DNA from: an uncultured Lachnospiraceae bacterium
GTDB taxonomy: Bacteria > Bacillota > Clostridia > Lachnospirales > Lachnospiraceae
NCBI GenBank assembly: GCA_910585555.1
Contig: CAJUFU010000039.1
Span: 1 to 29,102 of the forward strand
DNA length: 29,102 nucleotides
Direction: 5' to 3'
Shown here: one piece after another, positions 14,070-22,314 of the stretch
Layout of the letters: the number at the start of each line of letters is the position of its first letter
How positions within the stretch are numbered: position 1 is the stretch's first letter
The notes under the pieces: generated by a model
What the model was told of the DNA's origin: nothing
Databases searched by the model: none
What the model saw: the letters and a program-made list of their open reading frames with translations, nothing else
Program-made: the position numbers and the translations under genes

Positions 14070-15356
14070 TTAAAAATTTACTGCATCAAAACCATTCTGC
14101 AGATCGGCGATGATATCGTCAATATGCTCCGTGCCTATGGAAAGCCTGATGGTATTTGGCTTAATGCCCTGATCTTGCAGTTCTTCTTCCGTAAGCTGGC
14201 TGTGGGTCGTTGTGGCCGGATGAATCACCAGACTTTTTACATCGGCAACATTGGCCAGCAGGGAGAAGATTTTAAGGTTGTCAATGAACTTGTGCGCTTC
14301 CGCCACGCCGCCTTTGATTTCAAATGTAAAAATGGATGCGCCGCCATTGGGGAAATATTTCTGGTACAGTGCATGGTCAGGATGGTCGGGCAGAGAAGGA
14401 TGATTGACTTTTTCCACCTGCGGATGCCCTGCCAAAAATTCCACCACCTTCTTTGTATTCTCTGCGTGCCGCTCTAACCGCAAAGACAATGTCTCTATCC
14501 CCTGTAGCAGCAAAAATGCCGCAAAGGGAGAGATTGTGGCCCCTGTATCGCGAAGCAGAATAGCGCGGATATAGGTCACAAAAGCTGCCGGGCCTGCCGC
14601 TTTCACAAAAGATACGCCGTGATAGCTTGGATTGGGTTCGGCAATTGCCGGATATCTGCCGGATGCAGTCCAGTCAAACTTACCTGCATCAACAATCACA
14701 CCGCCCAGCGTGGTGCCATGGCCGCCCAAAAACTTAGTGGCCGAATGTACCACGATATCTGCGCCATGCGCAATGGGCCGAATCAGATAAGGCGTCCCAA
14801 AAGTATTATCTACCACCAAGGGCAGCCCGTGCTTGTGTGCCAGATTAGCCAAAGCGTCTATATCCGGTATATCGCTGTTGGGATTGCCAAGGGTTTCTAT
14901 ATAGATGGCTCTGGAGTTCTCCTGAATGGCCGCCTCCACCTCTGCCAGATCATGTATGTTCACAAAACTGGCCGTAATCCCGAAGGCCGGGAGGGTATGG
15001 GCCAGCAGATTATAGCTGCCGCCGTAGATTGTCTTCTGGGCCACGAAATGACCGCCGTTTTGTCCCAGCGCTTCCAGTGTATATGTAATTGCCGCAGCGC
15101 CGGAGGCAAGCGCCAGTGCCGCCACACCGCCTTCCAAAGCCGCTGCCCGTTTCTCCAGAACATCCTGGGTGGAGTTGGTCAGCCTGCCGTAAATATTACC
15201 GGCATCGGCAAGACCGAAACGAGCCGCCGCATGAGCAGAATCCCTGAACACATAAGAAGTGGTTGCATAAATAGGTACTGCGCGGGCATCGCTGGCCGGG
15301 TCCGGGTTCTCCTGCCCCACATGAAGTTGTAATGTTTCAAATTTATAATCAGACAT
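14070..15356 (-). CDS. metY: O-acetylhomoserine (thiol)-lyase / sulfhydrylase
   Basis: PLP enzyme of the Cys/Met metabolism family that forms homocysteine from O-acetylhomoserine and sulfide. 428 residues, the usual length of the MetY (Met17) group and longer than MetB. Motifs are FETLQLHVGQ at the start, YGRLTNSTQDVLEKRAAALE, YIETLGNPNSDIPDI, VVDNTFGTPYL, VHSATKFLGGHG with the PLP Lys, and RLSIGTEHIDDIIADL at the end. ATG at 15356 with AGGAG 8 nt upstream. First structural gene of the sulfur operon; its leader has a strong promoter, a dyad and a possible leader peptide. Some members also use O-acetylserine. Confidence 0.94.
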   Translation of the reverse strand: MSDYKFETLQLHVGQENPDPASDARAVPIYATTSYVFRDSAHAAARFGLADAGNIYGRLTNSTQDVLEKRAAALEGGVAALALASGAAAITYTLEALGQNGGHFVAQKTIYGGSYNLLAHTLPAFGITASFVNIHDLAEVEAAIQENSRAIYIETLGNPNSDIPDIDALANLAHKHGLPLVVDNTFGTPYLIRPIAHGADIVVHSATKFLGGHGTTLGGVIVDAGKFDWTASGRYPAIAEPNPSYHGVSFVKAAGPAAFVTYIRAILLRDTGATISPFAAFLLLQGIETLSLRLERHAENTKKVVEFLAGHPQVEKVNHPSLPDHPDHALYQKYFPNGGASIFTFEIKGGVAEAHKFIDNLKIFSLLANVADVKSLVIHPATTTHSQLTEEELQDQGIKPNTIRLSIGTEHIDDIIADLQNGFDAVNF

Positions 15357-15389
15357 AATGTTTTCTCCTCTTTATCCTATATGATGTAT

Positions 15390-15482
15390 TTACGGTTTCT
15401 GACTGTAAGAACTGCACATACATCGCCACATTCGTCCGAATCGAAAGTTTTCTCTGACAAGCTTTTCAAAATAGTGCTGCAT
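15390..15482 (-). CDS. Possible 30-residue Cys-containing leader peptide of metY
   Basis: In the metY leader a 30-codon frame begins MQHYFEKLVRENF, contains RMWRCMCSS (Cys codons 21 and 23, Met 18 and 22) and ends QKP. It has GGAAGGG about 9 nt before the ATG. Its 3' part overlaps a hairpin formed by GATGTAT (plus 15418-15424 strand complement) with ATACATC (plus 15384-15390 complement), located just before the metY ribosome site. A ribosome stalled at the Cys codons would prevent this stem. Known cysteine leader peptides in other phyla suggest the idea, but this is inference and the frame is short. Confidence 0.4.
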   Translation of the reverse strand: MQHYFEKLVRENFRFGRMWRCMCSSYSQKP

Positions 15483-15535
15483 AAGTCAATTCCCTTCCTT
15501 CTAAAATTGGTAACCTTAGCGCGGCATTTGTTAAT

Positions 15536-15554
15536 ACCTACCAATTAGGTTGGT
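15536..15554. promoter_or_regulatory. Dyad operator, probable Rrf2-family binding site
   Basis: ACCTACCAATTAGGTTGGT is an imperfect palindrome of pattern ACCnACCnAnTnGGTnGGT, placed over the expected transcription start, 3 bp beyond the -10 box. A related partial motif (AATTGGTAACC) lies at 15505-15515. The operon encodes an Rrf2 regulator, so autoregulation by repression is likely; the pairing of protein and site is inferred. Confidence 0.55.
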
Positions 15555-15557
15555 TTT

Positions 15558-15586
15558 AGTATAGAACGACTCCCTTTGATTGTCAA
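15558..15586 (-). promoter_or_regulatory. Sigma-A promoter of the metY-cysK-nifS-nifU-rrf2 operon
   Basis: Minus strand: perfect -35 TTGACA (15581-15586), 17-bp spacer, -10 TATACT (15558-15563). It starts 14 bp past the stop of the NapH-like gene. The leader to the metY ATG is about 195 nt. Confidence 0.82.
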
Positions 15587-15600
15587 GAGAAAATTTGCAT

Positions 15601-16440
15601 TTATTTTAACGCCCCCTTGGGGCAGACTTTCGCGCATTCAAAACACAAGATACATTCCGTCCCGTTTTCCCGCTTTCTGGAATTGTCCGTCATATCAACA
15701 TCCATGGGACAGACCCGTTTGCACTTGCCGCAGGAGATGCATTTGCTCTCGTCACAGCGGATACGGAGCAGGGAAAAATAGGACATGGGTTTTAAAAATA
15801 CAGTGATCGGGCAGACATATTTGCAAAAGGCCCGATTATCCTGCAGGACAAAAGCCAGCGCAATGCCCACCATATAATACAAGCCGTTTCCGATGAGAAA
15901 GGCCCAGAACATAATCCGCTCCATATGGTTCACCTGGGCAAGAAATAAGGCACTGACAAGAACAAAGGACAACACAAACGTGATATATCTGACGGCTCCC
16001 CACTTCTTTCTGGGCTTCTGCGGCACCTTATAGGGCAGAAAATCGAGCACCATAGCCGTCCAGCAGGCGTACCCGCACCATCCCCGCCCAAATACCAAGG
16101 GGCCAAATATCTTTGCCACCGCATAATGAATGGTCGCCGCCTCAAAGACCCCCGTAAACAAGTAATACCAGAATCCTTCCATCTGCATGTTTTCATGGCT
16201 GAGAAGTCCCAGATAGACCAGCATATAGGTTCCCACCAAAAGCTGCGCCACCCTGCGGGCGTGTTGATAACGAAACTGCACCAGAAATATCCCTATGGCT
16301 ACAGAAGTTCCAATATATGTAAAGTTGAATAAATAAAAGAGATTCTGTTTCGTAAGCCAGAGCGTAACCGCTATGCTCTCAAAAACCAGCCACAAAAGGA
16401 CCGGCCAAATAATCTTTTTGATTTCTGCCGCCTTTTTCAC
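15601..16440 (-). CDS. Membrane 4Fe-4S ferredoxin-type protein (NapH/YccM-like)
   Basis: A 279-residue polytopic membrane protein with about five to six transmembrane segments followed by a cytoplasmic di-cluster ferredoxin domain. Visible features are GRGWCGYACWTAMVLDF and FCKYVCPITVFL, the two Cys motifs of the NapH/CcoG/RnfB-like membrane part, then two 4Fe-4S motifs, CISCGKCKRVCPMDV and CILCFECAKVCPKGAL, at the C-terminus. Such proteins pass electrons between quinone or ferredoxin pools and a partner reductase; no partner is adjacent. The start is GTG, overlapping the Uma2 stop by 4 bp (GTGA), with GGGAGG about 9 nt upstream. No terminator is seen before the metY promoter. Confidence 0.88.
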   Translation of the reverse strand: MKKAAEIKKIIWPVLLWLVFESIAVTLWLTKQNLFYLFNFTYIGTSVAIGIFLVQFRYQHARRVAQLLVGTYMLVYLGLLSHENMQMEGFWYYLFTGVFEAATIHYAVAKIFGPLVFGRGWCGYACWTAMVLDFLPYKVPQKPRKKWGAVRYITFVLSFVLVSALFLAQVNHMERIMFWAFLIGNGLYYMVGIALAFVLQDNRAFCKYVCPITVFLKPMSYFSLLRIRCDESKCISCGKCKRVCPMDVDMTDNSRKRENGTECILCFECAKVCPKGALK

Positions 16441-16997
16441 AACACACTTCCTCCCATATGCACCGCAAAATCTTCATAAATCCCTACCACGATATGTTCG
16501 TGAAAAGCATACTCCTTTTCCAGTCCTTTCTCAAAATCATATACTGTGACAGTCTCTTTAAGCGGATCAACAATCCAATATTCCCGCACACCTGCTGTAC
16601 GATATTTCAATAATTTAATCCTCCGGTCCATCTTCTCACTTGCCGGCGAAACAATCTCAATCACCCAGTCCGGCGCTCCGTGACAGCCCTTCCGGTCCAG
16701 CTTATCTTTATCGCACACGACAAAAATATCCGGTTCCACATAATTATGCTCGTCATCATTGATATACACAGCAAGCGGCGCCAGGTTCACTTCACAGTCA
16801 CCGCCCTTTTCATCAATATAATCGGCAATTATCCTGTACAGTCTCCCCAAAATCTGCTGATGCGGACGCTCCGGGCTGGCCATCATATACATCTGTCCGT
16901 CAATCAATTCTGCTCTCTTCCCCGCCGGCAGTGCCTCGATATCCCTGACAGTACACATTTCTCCAAACATTTCATCCATTTCTTTCCCTCTAATCAT
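16437..16997 (-). CDS. Uma2-family (DUF820) PD-(D/E)XK-like putative endonuclease
   Basis: About 186 residues. The Uma2 pattern is clear: CTVRDIEALPAGKRAELIDGQMYMM, PHQQILGRLYRIIADYI, then the nuclease core EPDIFVVCD, APDWVIEIVSPASEKMDRRIKLLKYRTAGVREYWIVDP. The E-P-D, E-I-V-S and K residues match the expected metal site. The function of these widespread proteins is uncertain. Three in-frame ATGs have plausible ribosome sites: 17066 (GGAG, 8 nt), 16997 (GGAG, 8 nt) and 16979 (GAGGG, 6 nt). I use 16997 because the extra N-terminus is very basic and unlike the family. Translationally coupled to the NapH-like gene. Confidence 0.85.
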   Translation of the reverse strand: MIRGKEMDEMFGEMCTVRDIEALPAGKRAELIDGQMYMMASPERPHQQILGRLYRIIADYIDEKGGDCEVNLAPLAVYINDDEHNYVEPDIFVVCDKDKLDRKGCHGAPDWVIEIVSPASEKMDRRIKLLKYRTAGVREYWIVDPLKETVTVYDFEKGLEKEYAFHEHIVVGIYEDFAVHMGGSVL

Positions 16998-17186
16998 TCT
17001 TCGTTCTCCTTTCCTTGCAGGAGAACCGTTTCGCTTTCCTAACTTCCTGTCTCGAACCCGAATCATCAGTCAATCTCCTGCTTTTACATGTTTTTGGATT
17101 GAAAAGCATAGATTTTCTGAAATAACGCTTAGATAAAAAGAGATAACAGCTCAACCGGAATGCCAAACTGTTACAAACAAAAGGCA

Positions 17187-17224
17187 GGCTGTCTTGAAAT
17201 GTTATCCTCCATTTCAAGACAGCC
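17187..17224 (-). terminator. Terminator after purL
   Basis: A perfect 15-bp stem (GGCTGTCTTGAAATG with CATTTCAAGACAGCC) has an 8-nt loop. On the minus strand it is followed by TGCCTTTTGTTTG. It lies 69 bp after the purL stop. Confidence 0.65.
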
Positions 17225-17292
17225 TCTATTCTCTAAAATATTTCCGTATTACTTCCACGATTCCGCTTCGCAATACCGCAAATCCTCAGATA

Positions 17293-20200
17293 CTACTGAA
17301 AATACCTCACACCGCTCTCAAATATCTTCATATCCTGTTCGCCGAAAATATTGACTGCCACGGCTTCTCCGATTCTCTCCGCATGAGCCATCTTCCCTAA
17401 GATACGCCCGTCAGGAGAAGTGATACCCTCAATCGCCGCATAGGAACCATTGATATTCCACTCTTCATCCATGGACACATTGCCCTCCGGGTCCGCGTAC
17501 TGGGTCGCCACCTGGCCATTTTCAAAGAGCTTGTCAATCCACTCCTTGGGCGCCACGAAACGTCCCTCTCCGTGGGAAGCCGGATTCACATAGACCTGAC
17601 CGGCCTGGGCGCCGGCAAGCCAAGGAGACTTATCGGACACTACTTTCAAATATGCCATCTTGGAGATATGACGGTTTACGGTATTGAACGTCAGCGTCGG
17701 AGAATCCTCTTTCTGTCCTACAATCTCGCCGTAAGGCACAAGCCCCAGCTTAATCAGCGCCTGAAAACCGTTACAAATACCCAGCGCCAGACCGTCTCTC
17801 TGATTTAAAAGGTTCATCACCGCTTCCTTTATCTTCTCATTCTGGAAGGCCGTCGCAAAGAATTTCGCGGAGCCGTCCGGCTCGTCGCCTGCGGAAAAGC
17901 CGCCCGGGAACATGATGATCTGGGCCTGGCTGATTGCCTTCTCAAAGGCATCCACGCTCTCCCTGATATCCTCCGCCGTCATGTTCTTAAAGACTTTGAC
18001 TGTCACATCTGCCCCTGCCTGTGCAAACGCCTTTGCACTGTCATATTCGCAGTTAGTTCCCGGGAACACAGGGATAAAGACAGAGGGTCTTGCCACTTTA
18101 TGTCTGCACACATAGACATTGTCTGTGTGATATACCTTGGATTCCACCGCGCTCTTATCCTTGCCCGCGGTATAGGGGAACACTTTATCCAGCCTGGAGG
18201 TCCAGGCTTTCAGCGCTTCCTCTTGCGTCAGTTTCATGGAACCATAGCTGAACACACCGTCAGCCGTCACCGTACCGATCTCCTCAAAGTCGATATCCAG
18301 TGTATTTAATTTATGAACTTCTTCCGGTGACATCTCCACCACGATATCTCCAAGGCCATTATCGAAGAGGAATTCTTTCTTATAAGAGGAATCCACTGCC
18401 ACACCAAGACCGTTACCGAAGGCCATCTTGCTGATTGCCGCAGCCACGCCTTTGGCATCCAGCGCATAGGCCGCCACAATCTTTCTCTCCATAAACTGTG
18501 CCGTGATATGCCCATGGGTCTTGGTTACCGTCTCTTCTGACATCAATGTCATAATCTGTTCATACAGTGCCATCACCTTGTCGTAAACCGGCAGATCGTA
18601 TTCATCTTTCGGTATACGGAATCGTACCAGTCTGTCACCCGGATATTTCAGCTCAGGGGTCACGATATTGCCGCTCTTATTCACATCCACAGCGAAGGAA
18701 ACCAGCGTAGGCGGTACATCGATATCGTTAAACGTGCCGGACATAGAATCCTTACCGCCGATAGAGGGAAGTCCATACTTCATCTGCGCATCATACGCAC
18801 CAAGAAGGGCCGCAAAGGGCTGGCTCCAACGGGATGGCTCCTCACTCATACGCCGGAAATATTCCTGGAAGGTAAAACGGATTGTCCTGTAATCTCCGCC
18901 GTTTGCCACAATCTTTGCCATAGACTCGGTCACCGCATAGACCGCGCCATGATAAGGGCTCCAGCTGGACAGATAGGGGTCGAATCCATAACTCATCATA
19001 GTCACCGTATCGGTCTTTCCCTGCAGTACGGGAAGTTTCGCCACCATAGCCTGCGTCTGTGTCAGCTGATATTTTCCGCCATAAGGCATATACACACTGC
19101 CTGCGCCGATGGAGGCGTCAAACATCTCCACCAGTCCCTTCTGGGAGCAGACATTCAGATCGTTTAACAGGGCCGTCCATGCCCCCTTCACATCATTATC
19201 CCGAAGCGCCTGCGCCACCGCAGGGGTTGCAATTTTGTGAAAATAATTCTCCTTTTCATCCGGCATATCCACGGATACGTTCGTCTCCTGATGGGCACCG
19301 TTGGTATCCAAGAAAGCCCTGGACAGGTTCACGATTTCCTTGCCGCGCCATTTCAGGACTAATCGGGGCTCCTTGGTGACTACCGCTACAGGCACCGCTT
19401 CCAGATTTTCTTCCGACGCATAGGCTAAGAAAGTGTCCACATCACTGGGCGACACTACCACCGCCATACGCTCCTGGGATTCGGAGATGGCCAGTTCCGT
19501 GCCGTCAAGTCCCGCATATTTCTTAGGCACCTTGTCCAAATCTACCACAAGCCCGTCCGCCAGTTCACCGATGGCCACAGACACGCCGCCCGCGCCAAAG
19601 TCGTTACATTTCTTGATCAGACGGCTTACCTCCTCCCGTCTGAACAAACGCTGAATCTTTCTCTCCGTGGGCGCATTGCCTTTCTGCACTTCCGCGCCGC
19701 AGGTGTCAATGGAGCTCTCCGTGTGCACCTTGGAAGAACCGGTGGCACCACCGCACCCGTCACGTCCGGTCCGGCCGCCTAAGAGAATGATGATATCATC
19801 CGGGTCGGAAGTCTCGCGGATTACATTCTTTCTGGGCGCCGCACCCATAACTGCCCCGATTTCCATACGCTTGGCCACATAATCGGGATGATAAATCTCC
19901 TGCACCAGACCGGTTGCAAGACCGATCTGATTCCCATAGGAAGAATAGCCGTCCGCCGCGCCTTTTACCAGCTTCTTCTGGGGCAGCTTACCCTTAAGCG
20001 TATCCGCCACAGGCACCGTAGGGTCCGCCGCACCTGTCACACGCATGGCCTGATAGACATAGCCTCTGCCCGAAAGCGGGTCGCGGATAGCGCCGCCCAG
20101 ACAGGTAGCCGCTCCGCCGAAGGGCTCTATCTCCGTGGGATGATTGTGGGTCTCGTTTTTGAAAAAGACCAGCCACTCCTCTTGCACCGGGCCGTCGCCA

Positions 20201-21141
20201 TAATCCATCTCCACCGGCACCACCACGGAGCAGGCGTTGATCTCATCCGACTCCTCCATATCCGTAAGCTTCCCGTCCTTTTTCAGTTTGCGCATAGCCA
20301 TCAGCGCCAAATCCATCAGACAGACAAACTTATCCTCGCGGCCTGCGAAGATTTCCCCGCGCACCTTTAAATAATCTTCATAGGTATCTTTGATGGGTTT
20401 CTGATAATATCCTTCCCCAAAGACCACATCCTTTAATTCGGTAGAAAAGGTAGTATGACGGCAGTGGTCCGACCAATAAGTATCCAGCACCCGAATCTCC
20501 GTCATCGTGGGATCGCGGTGCTCCTCCCCGTTATAATAGTTCTGAATATGTTTGAAATCCTTAAAAGTCATGGCCAGCCCCAGAGAATCGTAGAGCGCTT
20601 TCAGTTCTTTCTCCGGCATGGAAATAAAGCCCTCAAACACCGTCACATCCGCAGGCTCCTCATAATCCATCTTAAGCGTATCCGGCTTCACCATATCTGT
20701 CTGCCTGGAATCCACAGGGTTAATGCAGTATGCTTTAATCTTCTCAAACTCTTCATCGTTCACAGCGCCCGTCACCAGGTAAGTCACCGCTGTCCTGATG
20801 GTAGGATTCTCATCCTCTTTTAAGAACTGCACGCACTGCACGGCGGAATCCGCCCGCTGGTCAAACTGTCCCGGCAGATACTCCACCGAAAACACTCTGC
20901 CATTTTCCGGAACCACAATCTGTTCTTGATACAAAATATCCACCGGCGGCTCCGAAAATACTGTCCGGCAGGCTCTTTCAAATACTTCCTCCGAAATATT
21001 TTCCACGTCATACCGGATAAAGACCCGTACCTTCTCTACGCTCTTTATCCCTAGGAAACTTTCAATCTCCTCCTTCAGTTCCCTGGCCCTGACTGCAAAC
21101 GGCTCCTTCTTTTCCACATAAATACGTCTCACATCGCCCAT
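17293..21141 (-). CDS. purL: Phosphoribosylformylglycinamidine synthase, single-chain clade II
   Basis: Purine biosynthesis step 4: FGAR, glutamine and ATP to FGAM. 1282 residues, a single-chain enzyme of the type found in Clostridia rather than the split PurS/PurQ/PurL set. The N-terminus is PurS-like (VRRIYVEKKEPFAV). The synthetase core has ETHNHPTEIEPFGGAATCLG and the second-half GGKDSMSGT. The C-terminal class I glutaminase starts at VFIPVFPGTNCEYDSAKAF, with the nucleophile Cys in ALGICNGFQ and the His in NPASHGEGRF. The ATG at 21141 has AGGAG about 10 nt upstream. It appears monocistronic, with its own promoter and terminator; no other pur gene is in the window. Confidence 0.96.
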   Translation of the reverse strand: MGDVRRIYVEKKEPFAVRARELKEEIESFLGIKSVEKVRVFIRYDVENISEEVFERACRTVFSEPPVDILYQEQIVVPENGRVFSVEYLPGQFDQRADSAVQCVQFLKEDENPTIRTAVTYLVTGAVNDEEFEKIKAYCINPVDSRQTDMVKPDTLKMDYEEPADVTVFEGFISMPEKELKALYDSLGLAMTFKDFKHIQNYYNGEEHRDPTMTEIRVLDTYWSDHCRHTTFSTELKDVVFGEGYYQKPIKDTYEDYLKVRGEIFAGREDKFVCLMDLALMAMRKLKKDGKLTDMEESDEINACSVVVPVEMDYGDGPVQEEWLVFFKNETHNHPTEIEPFGGAATCLGGAIRDPLSGRGYVYQAMRVTGAADPTVPVADTLKGKLPQKKLVKGAADGYSSYGNQIGLATGLVQEIYHPDYVAKRMEIGAVMGAAPRKNVIRETSDPDDIIILLGGRTGRDGCGGATGSSKVHTESSIDTCGAEVQKGNAPTERKIQRLFRREEVSRLIKKCNDFGAGGVSVAIGELADGLVVDLDKVPKKYAGLDGTELAISESQERMAVVVSPSDVDTFLAYASEENLEAVPVAVVTKEPRLVLKWRGKEIVNLSRAFLDTNGAHQETNVSVDMPDEKENYFHKIATPAVAQALRDNDVKGAWTALLNDLNVCSQKGLVEMFDASIGAGSVYMPYGGKYQLTQTQAMVAKLPVLQGKTDTVTMMSYGFDPYLSSWSPYHGAVYAVTESMAKIVANGGDYRTIRFTFQEYFRRMSEEPSRWSQPFAALLGAYDAQMKYGLPSIGGKDSMSGTFNDIDVPPTLVSFAVDVNKSGNIVTPELKYPGDRLVRFRIPKDEYDLPVYDKVMALYEQIMTLMSEETVTKTHGHITAQFMERKIVAAYALDAKGVAAAISKMAFGNGLGVAVDSSYKKEFLFDNGLGDIVVEMSPEEVHKLNTLDIDFEEIGTVTADGVFSYGSMKLTQEEALKAWTSRLDKVFPYTAGKDKSAVESKVYHTDNVYVCRHKVARPSVFIPVFPGTNCEYDSAKAFAQAGADVTVKVFKNMTAEDIRESVDAFEKAISQAQIIMFPGGFSAGDEPDGSAKFFATAFQNEKIKEAVMNLLNQRDGLALGICNGFQALIKLGLVPYGEIVGQKEDSPTLTFNTVNRHISKMAYLKVVSDKSPWLAGAQAGQVYVNPASHGEGRFVAPKEWIDKLFENGQVATQYADPEGNVSMDEEWNINGSYAAIEGITSPDGRILGKMAHAERIGEAVAVNIFGEQDMKIFESGVRYFQ

Positions 21142-21167
21142 GCTGCATCTTCTCCTTACGCTTAACT

Positions 21168-21220
21168 CCCGGCAGAATCCCGTTTTGCCAAACTGCCCTG
21201 CGGCCCAATCTTACGCCGGG
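21168..21220 (-). promoter_or_regulatory. Stem-loop in the purL leader
   Basis: CCCGGC (21168-21173) and GCCGGG (21215-21220) close a 53-nt structure with possible inner pairing (GGCA with TGCC). It lies just before the purL ribosome site. It matches no riboswitch I recognise. Confidence 0.35.
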
Positions 21221-21255
21221 AAATTTTTTGTCTCTTAATAACTTAACTACCTTTC

Positions 21256-21284
21256 ATCCTACCAGATAATCCAATAGATTTCAA
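21256..21284 (-). promoter_or_regulatory. Probable purL promoter
   Basis: Minus strand: -35 TTGAAA (21279-21284), 17-bp spacer, -10 TAGGAT (21256-21261). It starts 28 bp after the stop of the upstream M14-like gene, and no terminator is visible between them. Confidence 0.5.
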
Positions 21285-21311
21285 TGCGCGGATTATGAAT
21301 ACTATATCCTC

Positions 21312-22247
21312 TCACGCGTGTAATCTATGAATCAGCCGGTACGCCATCTCGTTTTGCATAATAAGCGGCTCCGTATACCGGAAGAACACAATCCCGTCCG
21401 TGGGTGCATATACTGTCTCTTTCACGCTCCCCTCGTAAGGGTCGATCACCTCCGCCAGCTTATTGCCATAGCGCACATCCGCCCCCACCTTCACAAGGCT
21501 TCGGAAAATGCCGCCGCAGTTTACATGGATATTGGACAAATCTTCTTCCAGAATCACATGACTGATATAGCCGCTGTGACTCTCATAACGGATTATCCCC
21601 ATCCTGGTCAAAAACCGAAGCACTGCCGCCACCGCCTGGACAGCGCTCTCCTCGTCTATCTCCGTGTTTTTATTCGTATATAGAGAAAAAGCCGCCGTCA
21701 TCTCATCCTGCCAATTATAATTGAGCGTCCTTGTATCAATGGGCGCCGGTTTCCTGACCGCCACATAAGGCAGTCCAAAAAGATTGGCCAGAGAAGTATT
21801 CTGATAACCGGTTTCCATCATGCGCACATGGGGTATGAATTCCCCCGTCATATAGAAACTGGCCAGCTGAATCCCATAACTGTAATCTTTGATGGCCTCG
21901 AAGACGCCGCCGGCAATCCTGGCGGCCGCCTCCCCGGAACTGCTTCCCGGAAATTTGCGGTTGATATCCACATCTTCCACGCCCCAGTATCGCTTGCCCA
22001 CGTTCATGGTATAGCTATTGACCACCGGAATCACCATGACCTCTTTACCGGCACTGATACATCCATTGCCTTCCAATTCTTTTAACACCCGCACCAGTTG
22101 AGAACAGATATAGAGCTGCTGTATCTCGTTGCCCCGCATAGGACCTAAAATGCAGGCCGCCTTATCTCCCCTGCCAAAACGGTATCCCTTGATCACCATA
22201 TCTTCTCTGTAAGGTGCCTCCACCCGGTATATTTCTTCTATACGCAT
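21312..22247 (-). CDS. Degenerate M14-like (AstE/aspartoacylase-type) protein, probable pseudoenzyme, copy 2
   Basis: A 311-residue paralogue of the protein at 704-1636. Shared blocks include RGNEIQQLYICSQLVR, DINRKFPGSS, GEFIPHVRMMETG and DTRTLNYNWQ. As in copy 1, the first zinc-ligand His is Arg (PMRGNE), the third ligand His is replaced (Ala in IQLAS), and the catalytic Glu position is Tyr (SLYTNKN). The C-terminal barrel-sandwich domain is present (YAPTDGIVFF). The ATG at 22247 has GGAG about 7 nt upstream; upstream in-frame ATGs lie within the end of the preceding gene. It follows the intact partner by 67 bp. The same substitutions in two diverged copies suggest selection rather than decay. 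Confidence 0.85.
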   Translation of the reverse strand: MRIEEIYRVEAPYREDMVIKGYRFGRGDKAACILGPMRGNEIQQLYICSQLVRVLKELEGNGCISAGKEVMVIPVVNSYTMNVGKRYWGVEDVDINRKFPGSSSGEAAARIAGGVFEAIKDYSYGIQLASFYMTGEFIPHVRMMETGYQNTSLANLFGLPYVAVRKPAPIDTRTLNYNWQDEMTAAFSLYTNKNTEIDEESAVQAVAAVLRFLTRMGIIRYESHSGYISHVILEEDLSNIHVNCGGIFRSLVKVGADVRYGNKLAEVIDPYEGSVKETVYAPTDGIVFFRYTEPLIMQNEMAYRLIHRLHA

Positions 22248-22314
22248 CAAAATCTCCGTTCCTGAGCGTCTATGTCGCAGACACATCCCTGTCCGCCGAC
22301 AATGCCCCATTTGC

